From: an uncultured Clostridia bacterium
GTDB taxonomy: Bacteria > Bacillota > Clostridia > TANB77 > CAG-508
DNA length: 64,000 nt
Assembly (NCBI GenBank): GCA_934121905.1
Contig: CAKOVI010000005.1
Coordinates: 19,442 to 83,441, forward strand
Direction: 5' to 3'
Positions 42,073 to 51,255 of this stretch are shown here, piece after piece. Made by a program: the position numbers and the translations under genes. Position 1 is the first letter of the stretch; every line of letters begins with the position of its first letter. The notes under the pieces are model-generated. The model was not told the origin of the DNA and did no database searches. It saw nothing but the letters and a program-made list of their open reading frames with translations.

Positions 42073-44442
42073 ATGAATCAAACATATTTAAATAAATTAG
42101 AATATAATCAAATATTGCAAAAATTAACATCATATTGTCATACATATATAGGAAAAAAATTTGCTTCTAATTTATTGCCATCAAATCAAAAAGAAACAGT
42201 AACAAATACTTTAGCAGAAACTAATGAAGCTGTAAGTTTAATAGAAAGAAACTCTACTCCACCAATTTCAGAAATAGACGACATTGGTGTTTACCTAAAA
42301 TTACTTGAAAGTTCCAGCACAATTTCCGCTAAAGCTTTATTGTCTGTTGTAAATATTTTGGAAATGTCAGATGAATTAATAGAATATTTTTCAAGTTTTG
42401 TAAATACAGATGATTTTCCTCACTTAAATGGCTATTTTTCAGAATTATATACGAATCATTCTATAATTGATAAAATTAAAAAATGCATTATTGACGAAAA
42501 TACAATCGCAGATAATAGCTCCAACAATTTAGCTACTATCAGAAGGCGTGAACGTAGACTTGAACAAGATATAAAATCAAAATTAAATACAATTTTACAT
42601 TCATCAAGTTACTCAAAATATATTCAAGAAAATGTAGTAACTATAAGAAATGATAGATATGTTATTCCAGTAAAGCAAGAATATAGGTCATATGTAAAAG
42701 GATTTGTGCACGATATGTCTTCAAGCGGTTCAACTGTTTTTATAGAGCCACTTGCAGTATTCGAATTTAATAACGAATTAAATAACTTAAAAATAGACGA
42801 AAGTGCTGAAATTGAAAGAATTTTATATAATTTAAGTAGTATGCTTTTTGCTTATACTAGCGAAATCCAATTAGATGTTTCTATAATAGGAAAATTAGAT
42901 TTTATTTTTGCTAAAGCAAAGTATTCTAACTCAATAAAAGGAATTACTCCTAAAATAAATGATGAAAAATTTGCCGAATTTATAAATGCACGTCATCCAT
43001 TAATCGACTCAAATAAAGTAGTTCCTACTACACTAAGTATCGGAAAAGATTTTTCATTATTAATTATTACAGGTCCAAATACTGGTGGTAAAACTGTTAC
43101 ATTAAAAACCGTAGGATTACTAGAATTAATGGCTTGTTCTGGTTTAAATATCCCAGCAGATGAAAAATCAAGCATATATGTTTTTGATGAGATTTTTGCG
43201 GATATTGGAGATGACCAAAGTATTTCAGATTCGCTAAGTACATTTTCGAGCCATATGATAAATATTTCCCATATTCTAAAAACCGCTACCGAAAACAGTC
43301 TAATTTTAGTAGACGAATTAGGTTCTGGTACAGACCCAATCGAAGGTGCTAATCTTGCAATTAGTATTTTGGAATATTTTAAAAATAATAATATTTTAAC
43401 AATCGCAACTACTCACTATCAAGAATTAAAACGCTATGCCTTGGTCACTCCTTATGTTCAAAATGCAAGTGTTGAATTTGATATTGAAAATTTGAAACCT
43501 ACGTATCGCCTATTGCTTGGCATTCCAGGTAAAAGTAATGCTTTTGCAATTAGTGAAAAACTTGGCATCAAAAAGGAAATTATAGATAAAGCTCGTTCTT
43601 TAATGGACAAACAAGATGTTGATATTGAAGCTCTTTTAAAGAAAATATATGATGACAAAATCGAAATTGAAAGAGAAAAAGAAGAAATCCAAAAAAATCT
43701 AAATCAAGTTGAAGTTCTTAAGAAAAATCTTCAAAGAGATGATTCAAAATTAAAGCAACAAGAACAAGAACTTATAAATAATGCTAAAATTAAAGCTAGA
43801 GATATTTTACTTGATGCCAAAGATGAAGCTTCTAAGTTAATCAGTGAAATGAAAAAAATCGAAAACACTTCAGGTGCAGTTGATGAACTTAATAAATTAA
43901 GAAATTCTTTAAATTCTTCTATTAAAGAGAAATCTATTAAAGATACAGTAGAAAATGTAGCTAGTAATCCTGTTTCTCGTGATTTAATCAAAAATGGAAT
44001 GAAGGTTTATATTACTAATCTTAATCAAAATGGTATCATTTGCTCTTCTAAGATTAATAAAAATGATGAAGTTCAAGTTCAAATTGGGCTTATTAAAACT
44101 AATGTTAATATTAAGTATTTGGAATTACCTAGAGATTTGAAAAATGATTTGACTAAACCTGTTGTTTCTTCTAGTCCAAAGGTTAATAAAACTAGGTTTG
44201 CTAATTCTGAGATTAATGTTATTGGTCTTACTGTTGATGAGGCTATTCCTTTGGTTGATAAGTTTTTGGATGATTGCTTTTTGGCTAAAATTCAGACTGC
44301 TAGGATTGTTCATGGTAAGGGTACTGGTAAACTTCGCACGGCTATTCAGAGTTTTTTGAAGAAACATAAAAGAGTTAAGTCTTTTAGAGTTGGTGGTTTT
44401 GGTGAAGGTGAAATGGGTGTTACTGTTGTGGAGTTGAAATGA
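42073..44442 (+). CDS. mutS2: endonuclease MutS2
   Basis: 789 residues. The MutS core has ATPase motifs LLIITGPNTGGKTVTLK (Walker A), LILVDELGSGTDPIEGANLA (Walker B) and ATTHYQELKRYAL. A coiled-coil region (520-640, EIEREKEEIQKNLNQ) leads to a C-terminal Smr nuclease domain (LTVDEAIPLVDKFLDDCF, RIVHGKGTGKLRTAIQSFLK). It lacks the mismatch-recognition domain of MutS. In Firmicutes MutS2 is linked to recombination control and rescue of collided ribosomes, the latter relevant if CGG codons stall translation here. No in-frame CGG in 789 codons. The last 300 bases use noticeably fewer A-ending codons. Confidence 0.94.
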   Translation: MNQTYLNKLEYNQILQKLTSYCHTYIGKKFASNLLPSNQKETVTNTLAETNEAVSLIERNSTPPISEIDDIGVYLKLLESSSTISAKALLSVVNILEMSDELIEYFSSFVNTDDFPHLNGYFSELYTNHSIIDKIKKCIIDENTIADNSSNNLATIRRRERRLEQDIKSKLNTILHSSSYSKYIQENVVTIRNDRYVIPVKQEYRSYVKGFVHDMSSSGSTVFIEPLAVFEFNNELNNLKIDESAEIERILYNLSSMLFAYTSEIQLDVSIIGKLDFIFAKAKYSNSIKGITPKINDEKFAEFINARHPLIDSNKVVPTTLSIGKDFSLLIITGPNTGGKTVTLKTVGLLELMACSGLNIPADEKSSIYVFDEIFADIGDDQSISDSLSTFSSHMINISHILKTATENSLILVDELGSGTDPIEGANLAISILEYFKNNNILTIATTHYQELKRYALVTPYVQNASVEFDIENLKPTYRLLLGIPGKSNAFAISEKLGIKKEIIDKARSLMDKQDVDIEALLKKIYDDKIEIEREKEEIQKNLNQVEVLKKNLQRDDSKLKQQEQELINNAKIKARDILLDAKDEASKLISEMKKIENTSGAVDELNKLRNSLNSSIKEKSIKDTVENVASNPVSRDLIKNGMKVYITNLNQNGIICSSKINKNDEVQVQIGLIKTNVNIKYLELPRDLKNDLTKPVVSSSPKVNKTRFANSEINVIGLTVDEAIPLVDKFLDDCFLAKIQTARIVHGKGTGKLRTAIQSFLKKHKRVKSFRVGGFGEGEMGVTVVELK

Positions 44443-44494
44443 TTTCGAATTGGGGACGGTTCTTTTCGTGAAAAGAACCGTCCCCAATTCGAAA
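44443..44494. repeat. palindromic repeat, GGGGACGGTTC type, minimal loop
   Basis: Arms TTTCGAATTGGGGACGGTTC (then TTTTC) and complement, loop GTG, between convergent mutS2 and hisS. Probably also a bidirectional terminator. Confidence 0.92.
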
Positions 44495-44500
44495 AATAAA

Positions 44501-45784
44501 TTACAACTTTTGACTCTCCTGCTCTCCTGTCATCATATTCTTCAAACTATAACTTCCGCTCTCAACTTCATCATCACCGATAACAACAGTATAAGGAATT
44601 TCCAACTTATCAGCATACTTAAATTTCGCTTTAACTTTCTTATCCTCATAATAAACCTGAACGTTTTTACCTTCATCTCTTAATTTATTTGCAACCTTAG
44701 AAACATATTCAAAATTATCAGTCATAGAAATCACAAGAACATCCGAAATAGCTTTTTTTTCAGATTTTATTAAACCAATTTCACTTAGTTGATAAAATAA
44801 TCTAGTAAGTCCGATAGATATTCCAACACCTGGAAGCTTTTTATCTGTGTAGTATTCTGCTAAATTTTCATATCTTCCGCCAGAACAAATACTTCCTAAA
44901 CTTTTATATTCATTTAAGAAAGTCTCATAAACTGTTCCTGTATAGTAGTCTAGCCCTCTTGCTATTGTTAAATCTATTTTGAAATTCTGCTCTGGTATTC
45001 CAAATAATCTCATATATTTAACAACTTCTGTTATCTCTTCTAAACCTTTAACAAATTTTTCTTCAAAAATTCCAAGCTTAGCTAAAGCCTTCAATTTTTC
45101 ATCATTCGAACCATCAATTGCAATAAAATCCATTATTTTATTTATTTTTTCTTGTTCAATATTTAATTTTTGTAATTCCTCTACTACAGCTTCTTTTCCA
45201 ATTTTTTCAATCTTATCTATAATTCTTAAAATATCAGAAGCTTCTTCGCTTAAGTTTAAACTTTCGAATAATCCATTTAATATTTTTCTATTATTAATAC
45301 AAATTGTAAACTCACCAAATCCAAGTTCTGTGAAAGTATTATAAATAACATTTGGAAGTTCTGCATCATTTATTATGCTTAATTCTCCATCTCCAATTAT
45401 GTCTATATCACATTGATAAAACTCTCTATATCTACCTTTTTGTTGTCTTTCCCCTCTATATACTTTTCCAATTTGGTATCTTCTAAATGGAAATGCTAAA
45501 CTTCCATAGTTTTTTGCTACATATTTTGCAAGTGGAACTGTTAGGTCAAATCTTAAGCTTAGGTCGTTGTCTCCTTTATTAAATCTATATATTTGCTTTT
45601 CTGTTTCTCCTCCTGCTTTTGCTAGTAATACTCTCGAATCTTCTATTATTGGTGTATCTAGTGGTAAAAATCCAAATTTTTCGTAGTTTCTTTGTATTGT
45701 TTCTTTTATTTGGTTAAATAGTATTTGATCTTGTGGTAATAATTCCATAAATCCTGGAAGTGTACGTGGTTCTGTTTTATTCAT
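44501..45784 (-). CDS. hisS: histidine--tRNA ligase
   Basis: 427-residue class II synthetase charging tRNA-His. Motif 1 region: RTLPGFMELLPQDQILFNQI. Motif 2: FRRYQIGKVYRGERQQKGRYREFYQCDIDI. Histidine-specific loops: ARGLDYYTGTVYETFL and SGGRYENLAEYYTDK. Motif 3: GVGISIGLTRLFYQL. The C-terminal anticodon-binding domain spans about 330-427. GGAGAGG selects ATG 45784. The longer in-frame reading (to 45862) passes through the repeat at 45802-45847 and is not part of the protein. Confidence 0.96.
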   Translation of the reverse strand: MNKTEPRTLPGFMELLPQDQILFNQIKETIQRNYEKFGFLPLDTPIIEDSRVLLAKAGGETEKQIYRFNKGDNDLSLRFDLTVPLAKYVAKNYGSLAFPFRRYQIGKVYRGERQQKGRYREFYQCDIDIIGDGELSIINDAELPNVIYNTFTELGFGEFTICINNRKILNGLFESLNLSEEASDILRIIDKIEKIGKEAVVEELQKLNIEQEKINKIMDFIAIDGSNDEKLKALAKLGIFEEKFVKGLEEITEVVKYMRLFGIPEQNFKIDLTIARGLDYYTGTVYETFLNEYKSLGSICSGGRYENLAEYYTDKKLPGVGISIGLTRLFYQLSEIGLIKSEKKAISDVLVISMTDNFEYVSKVANKLRDEGKNVQVYYEDKKVKAKFKYADKLEIPYTVVIGDDEVESGSYSLKNMMTGEQESQKL

Positions 45785-45801
45785 CAATATCCTCTCCTTT
45801 T

Positions 45802-45847
45802 TCTGATTGGGGACGGTTCTTTTCGCGAAAAGAACCGTCCCCAATGC
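45802..45847. repeat. palindromic repeat, GGGGACGGTTC type, CGCG loop
   Basis: Arms GATTGGGGACGGTTCTTTTC and complement around CGCG in the hisS leader. The outermost flanks are mismatched here, unlike most copies. Confidence 0.92.
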
Positions 45848-45851
45848 GAAA

Positions 45852-46406
45852 TTATGTATCAAAAAAATAAGTTGCCTCTAAGTCCGCCTCATGTGTCAAC
45901 AATGCAATTGGATATTTTGCAAAAGCTAGTCCAATTGTATTATATTGCTCTTTAGGTTCAGTATACCCCATATGCCAACGAATTGCATATTTTTCTTCTG
46001 GGGTAAGTTTTATATATTCTGTTATCATCATAACTGATTTTTCTCCATGTCCATATGGAATTGTGTCATCAACCGTATAATATGGTACCTTTTCCCATAT
46101 TCCTAATGCATTTTTGGCATTTCTATAATCAATTTTGTAATAATTTGCTTTACATAAATCATGTAATAATGCTATTAATATAACAGATTCTGATGGTGTT
46201 TTTATTTCTATACATGATGTTTTAACTTTTTCTTTTAATATCTCATATACTTTTAAACTATGCTCTACCAATCCATGCTCTCTGCTTCCATGGAAACGTG
46301 TGCTTGCTGGTGCATCAAAAAAATCTGTTTTATTTATAAAATCTATTAATTCATCTATATTTTCTCTATTTGTACTTTTTAATAATTTTAAAAATTCTTC
46401 TTTCAT
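45852..46406 (-). CDS. HD domain phosphohydrolase
   Basis: 184-residue HD-family protein: FHGSREHGLVEHSLKVYEIL (His), LIALLHDLCKANYY (HD), YGHGEKSVMMITEYIKL and LLTHEADLEATYFFDT (final Asp). Similar proteins are annotated as hydrolases of nucleotides or as 3'-5' exonucleases of YhaM type, but this one is shorter and lacks an OB domain. GAAGGAG precedes the start; only 3 bases separate it from the sigma factor gene upstream. Confidence 0.78.
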   Translation of the reverse strand: MKEEFLKLLKSTNRENIDELIDFINKTDFFDAPASTRFHGSREHGLVEHSLKVYEILKEKVKTSCIEIKTPSESVILIALLHDLCKANYYKIDYRNAKNALGIWEKVPYYTVDDTIPYGHGEKSVMMITEYIKLTPEEKYAIRWHMGYTEPKEQYNTIGLAFAKYPIALLTHEADLEATYFFDT

Positions 46407-46409
46407 CTT

Positions 46410-47069
46410 TTATTTGTCTCCTTCTTCGATTTTTTGCTTTATTTTTAATGCCTTTTTACGTATCCTCTGAATTGCTGTATCTACAGACTTTACTTTACTT
46501 TGAAGCTTTTCTGCAATTTCTGCATAACTTTCTCCATTTTTGTAATGTGTTAACACTTTTTTTTCAAAATCGCTTAAGCTATCATCTATTGATTTTTCAA
46601 TTACTGTAAAGTATTCTTTTTTTGTTACTATATCTAATGGGTCTTCTCCTGTTTTTCTTGTATCTAGTATTTCCATTACTTCTGTATCGTCATTTTCATC
46701 ATAAGCTCCCGAATTTAAAGATAATGATGAATTTAGTGGTATATGTTTTTGTCTGTTTGAATTTTTTACAGCAGTTATCATTTGTCTTTCTATGCATAGT
46801 CCTGCAAATGTTTTGAAGGAATTCTGTTTTTCTTTGTCAAATGATTTTACTGCTTTATATAATCCGATATATCCTTCTTGTAGCATATCTTCTTTTTCTG
46901 AGCCTACCATGAAAAATTTGTTGGCTTTTATGCTTACAATGTCTTTGTATCTTTCTATTAAACAATCTAGTGCAGTGTTGTTTTGGTTTTGAGTTATTTC
47001 TTGCAGTAAATTTTCATCTGTCATCTGATTGTATTTTTTATCAAATAAATTTTGACTTATGTCTGACAT
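46410..47069 (-). CDS. sigH: SigH-like RNA polymerase sigma factor
   Basis: 219-residue sigma-70 family protein matching the sporulation sigma factor SigH (Spo0H). Region 2 has ALDCLIERYKDIVSIKANKFF, VGSEKEDMLQEGYIGLYKAV and FKTFAGLCIERQMITAVKNS. Region 4 has LSDFEKKVLTHYKNGESYAEIAEKLQ and VDTAIQRIRKKAL. SigH controls the transition to sporulation. AAGGAG lies 5 bases from the ATG. Together with SpoIVB and SplB in this window it indicates a spore former. Confidence 0.9.
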   Translation of the reverse strand: MSDISQNLFDKKYNQMTDENLLQEITQNQNNTALDCLIERYKDIVSIKANKFFMVGSEKEDMLQEGYIGLYKAVKSFDKEKQNSFKTFAGLCIERQMITAVKNSNRQKHIPLNSSLSLNSGAYDENDDTEVMEILDTRKTGEDPLDIVTKKEYFTVIEKSIDDSLSDFEKKVLTHYKNGESYAEIAEKLQSKVKSVDTAIQRIRKKALKIKQKIEEGDK

Positions 47070-47111
47070 TTATTGCTCCTTTTAATTGGTAATTTTTATA
47101 TAATTATTATA

Positions 47112-47903
47112 TTAGTTAAATATAGTAATGTCAAGCATTTGACTTGATTTTAAGATTTTTTTTACTTTATTTTCAAAATCCTTTTCTTCCTTTGTTAGCA
47201 CTATTTTTACTGGTTTTACTTTTTCATCATTTGCCATCTTATGTTCTCCTAAAAATTCTCTTACCTTTTCTGAAACCGCTTTTCCTGTATTTACCAATTC
47301 TATCTCATATGGAAATTCTCTTTTTATTATTTCTTCATAAATAGGATAATGCGTACATCCCAAAATTATCGTTTCCACACTGTTTTCCTTAAAGATTTTC
47401 ATATATTCATGAATAGCTTTTAAGCCCTCTTCAGACATAGCCTTTCCTTCCTCTGCAATTCCTGCAAGTAATGGACATGCTTTGTTTATTACCTCTATAT
47501 CTGGTATCTTATTTTTAAGTTTTTGCTCCCACATACCACTTCTGATTGTTCCTGTTGTAGCAATAACCCCAACTTTTTTTAATTTTAATTTTTCTATATA
47601 CTGTACTGTAGGTTCTATTATGCCTATTATCGGTATAGAAAATATTTCATTCATTATATCCAAACTTTGGCTAGTTGCTGTGCCACATGCAATAATTACC
47701 ATTTTGACATTATGTTTTTCAAAGTATTGAATATTTTTTCTTGATAATTCTACTATTTTCTCTTTGCTCTTTTCTCCATACGGAAAATTCAAATTATCTC
47801 CTAAATATATAAAACTCTCGTTTGGCATATCTTCTTTTAATTGTTTTAAAACTGTGAGTCCGCCTATTCCAGAATCAAAAATTCCTATTGGTCTTGTATC
47901 CAT
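47112..47903 (-). CDS. murI: glutamate racemase
   Basis: 263-residue racemase supplying D-glutamate for peptidoglycan. Two-cysteine catalysis: IIACGTATSQSLD (first Cys) and IILGCTHYPIYEE (second Cys). The N-terminal signature IGIFDSGIGGLTVLKQL and YLGDNLNFPYGEKS are present. GGAGG points to ATG 47903. Upstream in-frame residues come from the repeat at 47918-47971. Followed on the same strand by the sigH gene after about 40 bases. Confidence 0.95.
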   Translation of the reverse strand: MDTRPIGIFDSGIGGLTVLKQLKEDMPNESFIYLGDNLNFPYGEKSKEKIVELSRKNIQYFEKHNVKMVIIACGTATSQSLDIMNEIFSIPIIGIIEPTVQYIEKLKLKKVGVIATTGTIRSGMWEQKLKNKIPDIEVINKACPLLAGIAEEGKAMSEEGLKAIHEYMKIFKENSVETIILGCTHYPIYEEIIKREFPYEIELVNTGKAVSEKVREFLGEHKMANDEKVKPVKIVLTKEEKDFENKVKKILKSSQMLDITIFN

Positions 47904-47917
47904 TTTCGCCTCCATTT

Positions 47918-47971
47918 TTTCTGATTGGGGACGGTTCTTTTGAGCTACAAGAACCGTCCCCAATCAGAAAT
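47918..47971. repeat. palindromic repeat, GGGGACGGTTC type, inverted loop
   Basis: Arms TTTCTGATTGGGGACGGTTC and complement. The loop reads TTTTGAGCTACAA, the reverse complement of the loop in other copies, so this copy is inserted in the opposite orientation. Confidence 0.92.
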
Positions 47972-47991
47972 CAGAAATCAGAAATCAGAAA
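47964..47991. repeat. TCAGAAA tandem repeat, four units
   Basis: TCAGAAA is repeated four times directly after the palindrome arm, reaching the stop codon of the GT-C-like gene. Confidence 0.85.
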
Positions 47992-49631
47992 TTAACTTCA
48001 TAAATCACAAAATTACTATCTGAATATATTTTATTATAATTCTCAGGTTCTGCTTCGTCTATCAGCATCCTAATCTTCGAATTCTTATATAAAATAACAT
48101 GAGTTATTCCATATTCTTTAAAAGTCTTTCCATAATATTTTCCAATATTTGATGTATTTATAAAATCCATAAAAATATCTTTTTTTCCATTAAACTCAGG
48201 TGCATATAAATCAGCTCTTGAATCCACAAAAACTGGTATTCCTCTATATAATAAATAACTTCCATAATTATATTCATTAAATAATTTGATATTTTTAACA
48301 TCTAAATTTTCTAACATCCAATCAGCTGCATGTACAGGATATGTGCTTTCACTTACATATACAGCATCTTTCTTTTTATTTATAAATTTAAGTCCAAAAA
48401 ATATTGCTAAACATGAAACTGTAACACCTACAAACTGTAAAAAAGTTTTCATCAGTTCTTTCATATTTTGAGTTCCATAGATTTCAATCGTATCCATTAT
48501 CATTCTATTTAAAATTATTGAACCCATTAAAACAAACATGGTTGACTGCCTTCTAGATGAGAACATTAAATATGTAAGTCCTCCCATCATAAACAAGTCC
48601 GTTAATCTTATTTTCGTCTTAGTAAATATTAATAATGACAATACGATTACAAGAGTACACATTATTGGAATATTATTTATAAGTGTTAAAGGTAAATGCT
48701 CGTTTATATTGTTTACAGTGTTACCTTGCATCGTTTTTATCAAATATGTGTATGGAGTAGTTCCAAGTGGGGTCAAAAATCCAGTAAGTGCACATATTAG
48801 TATGATTATAATAAGCCATTTTGTATTATCATTTCTTTTCATTTTTATCTTATATGGTTCTTCTGACTCTCTAAGCTCTTTTCTTTTTTGATTAGAATAT
48901 TTTATATCTTCTAATGATTTTTTTATTTCTTCTGTTTTCTTTTCATCTTTTTTATATTTTTTTAATAATATTTTCTTCCATAATATTTGTATTTTTTGAT
49001 ATATTACCACATCTGCAATTAAACACACAATGTACTCTCCAATATATGGTAAACTTAAAATAAATAAAAATGGCCAAACTGCTACATGTATATTAGCAAC
49101 CAGAATGGATGATAATATAATGCCCAGTCCATATTGGATTTTTTTTGGATTTTGTAAAAATCTATCTATAAAATAAATTACCCATACATATATTATGAAC
49201 GTTGCTAGCTGAGCTCTTGCAGCCACGTAATCCTTTAACAAATACAGTGCCCCTATTGTTACTGCAAATGATATAACTTGATTTTTGTTGAGTTTTTTAT
49301 TTACAATATATATAGATAAACCTAGTAATATTGACATTACACAAACAGATATATAAATTCCATCCCATCTATCTAAATTATATATTATGCTCATAAATAC
49401 ATCATATAACCAATGTGGATATGTATATGGCAAATCTTCGTGCCATGAATAATGGTCTTTATTGTCAATTCCGTTTTCCATTATTAAATTTCCAATTGAT
49501 ACAGTATAATATGTATCATTTTGAAGTGTTTTAGGTGCTATGCTAAAACCAAATAATATAATTAAAGCAATTATCGCAATTTCAAAAAAAATATTCTTTT
49601 TTTCTTTTATTTTTTTCATAATTTCTTTCAT
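47985..49631 (-). CDS. polytopic GT-C-like membrane protein
   Basis: 548 residues with about ten membrane helices and the topology of GT-C glycosyltransferases. The N-terminal helix is followed by an extracytoplasmic loop with TYYTVSIGNLIMENGIDNKDH (an Asp-rich first loop), helices to about 250, a basic cytoplasmic loop (KKYKKDEKKTEEIKKS), more helices to 430, and a soluble C-terminal domain containing IKLFNEYNYGSYLLYRGIP and VDSRADLYAPEF. Similar proteins probably transfer sugars from lipid-linked donors; the acceptor is unknown. GAGAGG precedes the start. I recognise the architecture, not a specific family. Confidence 0.65.
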   Translation of the reverse strand: MKEIMKKIKEKKNIFFEIAIIALIILFGFSIAPKTLQNDTYYTVSIGNLIMENGIDNKDHYSWHEDLPYTYPHWLYDVFMSIIYNLDRWDGIYISVCVMSILLGLSIYIVNKKLNKNQVISFAVTIGALYLLKDYVAARAQLATFIIYVWVIYFIDRFLQNPKKIQYGLGIILSSILVANIHVAVWPFLFILSLPYIGEYIVCLIADVVIYQKIQILWKKILLKKYKKDEKKTEEIKKSLEDIKYSNQKRKELRESEEPYKIKMKRNDNTKWLIIIILICALTGFLTPLGTTPYTYLIKTMQGNTVNNINEHLPLTLINNIPIMCTLVIVLSLLIFTKTKIRLTDLFMMGGLTYLMFSSRRQSTMFVLMGSIILNRMIMDTIEIYGTQNMKELMKTFLQFVGVTVSCLAIFFGLKFINKKKDAVYVSESTYPVHAADWMLENLDVKNIKLFNEYNYGSYLLYRGIPVFVDSRADLYAPEFNGKKDIFMDFINTSNIGKYYGKTFKEYGITHVILYKNSKIRMLIDEAEPENYNKIYSDSNFVIYEVNF

Positions 49632-49709
49632 TAGAAAAACCTCTCTTCAAAAAACTTTTAAAGGAAAAATGATTTACACATATAATTTTTCATGTGTAAA
49701 TCCTCCCTA

Positions 49710-50174
49710 TTATTTCTCGCTTGTAGAACCAAATCCACCTTTTCTTACTCCATCTGCATTATCATTATCTATAGTTAAATATTTTCCAAACATTGCTTGT
49801 CCTATGCTATCTCCTTTTTTTATTTGTAAATCTTCATCTTTTAGATTTATTAATGAAAACATTATATGTCCATCATTTGATTCATTTTCATAGTAATCTC
49901 CATCTATTATTCCTACATTATTTGATAACATTATTCCTTTTTTAGGAAATCCTGAACTTTTTGCATATAAATATAATACTTCATCTTCTTGCATATAGGC
50001 TTTTAAACCTGTTGCTACAAGTGTTGGTTTCATTCCTTTTTTAAAACTTGGTATAACTATGTCTTCAGCAGCTTCTATGTCATATGCTGCTGAATTTTTT
50101 GTTTTTCTTTCTGGTAAATTTATCCCTTTTCCTTCAAATCCTTTTGCTATTTCAAATCCTCTTACTTTTTCCAT
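49710..50174 (-). CDS. dut: deoxyuridine triphosphatase
   Basis: 154-residue trimeric dUTPase, hydrolysing dUTP to dUMP. Conserved motifs: SAAYDIEAAEDI (motif 1), YLYAKSSGFPKKGI (motif 2), NNVGIIDGDYYEN (motif 3, catalytic Asp), KKGDSIGQAMFGKY (motif 4) and RKGGFGSTS at the flexible C-terminus (motif 5). AAGGAAG precedes the start. A repeat lies between it and the transketolase gene. Confidence 0.93.
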   Translation of the reverse strand: MEKVRGFEIAKGFEGKGINLPERKTKNSAAYDIEAAEDIVIPSFKKGMKPTLVATGLKAYMQEDEVLYLYAKSSGFPKKGIMLSNNVGIIDGDYYENESNDGHIMFSLINLKDEDLQIKKGDSIGQAMFGKYLTIDNDNADGVRKGGFGSTSEK

Positions 50175-50195
50175 TTCTATCTTCCTTTCTTTTTT

Positions 50196-50243
50196 TGGAT
50201 TGGGGACGGTTCTTGTAGCTCAAAAGAACCGTCCCCAATCAGA
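50196..50243. repeat. palindromic repeat, GGGGACGGTTC type
   Basis: Arms GGATTGGGGACGGTTCTT and complement, loop GTAGCTC, just upstream of the dut ribosome binding site. Confidence 0.92.
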
Positions 50244-50301
50244 AAAAATTCTTTTTCTCATTATTTTTATAACAACCAACTCAAATTGTCAAGTACATTT
50301 T

Positions 50302-51229
50302 CTACAAAAATTTCTCAACAATCCTTTCAGCGCTCAAACCATAAAATTCAACTAATTTCTCAGCCTTTCCAGACCTTCCAAACTCGTCATTAATTCCTAT
50401 TCTCTCTAATTTTGCAGGATACTTACTAGTTAAAACCTCAGAAATAGCAGAACCTAATCCTCCAATTACACTATGGTCTTCTATAGAAATCAATCTTTTA
50501 GTTTCCTTTGCACATTTAATAATCATCTCTTCATCAATTGGTTTTATAGTATGAACATCAACTACTCTTATATCAATTCCTTTTGTCTTAGCAAGTATCT
50601 CTTTAGCTTTTAATGATTCTGCTAGCACGTCTCCGGCTCGAAAAAATCGTAGCATCTATTCCGCTTCCAAATTGAATCATTTTACCAAATTCAAATTCCT
50701 GATTTTCATCATAAATAATAGGTGTTGCAAGTCTTGAAAGTCTTACATACACAGGGCCTTTTTGTTTATAAGCTTCTTCTATTGCCCACTTAGTTTCTAT
50801 ATCATCTGCTGGGCTTAAAACTTTCATATTAGGTAATGTTCTCATCATACTTATATCTTCTAGCATTTGGTGTGTTGCACCATCTTCTCCTACTGTTATT
50901 CCAGAATGAGTGCTACATATTTTTACATTTAATTTTGGATAACATATACTGTTTCTAATTTGATCATAACTTCTTCCTGCTGCAAATACCGCAAATGTGC
51001 TTGCAAATGGTACTTTTCCTGTTGTTGCTATTCCTGCTGCAGTACTCATCATGTTTGCTTCTGCAATTCCCATATCGAAAAATCTTTCTGGAAACTTTTT
51101 TGCAAAATTGATGGTTTTTGTTGCTGTTGCTAAATCTGCATCTAAAACAACTATATCTTCATACTTTTCTCCTAATTTTTCTAGTGTTTCTCCATAACTT
51201 TGCCTTGTGGCTTTTTTTTCTTCTTTCAT
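50302..51229 (-). CDS. transketolase C-terminal half, one +1 recoding site
   Basis: 308 residues after skipping C at the in-frame CGG (50633-50635). It corresponds to the pyrimidine-binding and C-terminal domains of transketolase, as in split archaeal/clostridial enzymes: QSYGETLEKLGEKYEDIVVL, FFDMGIAEANMMSTAAGIA (catalytic Glu), GEDGATHQMLEDISMMRTL, VYVRLSRLATP. After the site come GDVLAESLKAKEILAKTKGI and EDHSVIGGLGSAISEVL. Without the shift the last third is lost. The restored glycine 199 lies at the start of the C-terminal domain, where relatives have a glycine. AAAGGA fixes the start. The N-terminal partner gene is not adjacent; a DUF5662 gene is upstream instead. Confidence 0.85.
50632..50635 (-). 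other. +1 recoding site CGGA
   Basis: Context TCG AGC CGGA GAC in the transketolase half. Frame 0 continues RRRASRIIKS and stops. Confidence 0.86.
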
Positions 51230-51255
51230 AATAAAATTCCTTTCATTTTTTAATT

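Noticed and set aside
43000..43175. Long antisense open frames inside mutS2, hisS, guaA and other genes
   Set aside because: They mirror real genes in low-complexity A+T-rich DNA, lack ribosome binding sites and have Leu/Phe-rich shadow composition.
45784..45862. N-terminal extensions through repeats (for example GTVLFAKRTVPN before hisS, and similar before murI, DUF421 and ackA-region genes)
   Set aside because: They translate the palindromic repeat and lie upstream of proper ribosome binding sites; homologues start at the downstream ATG.
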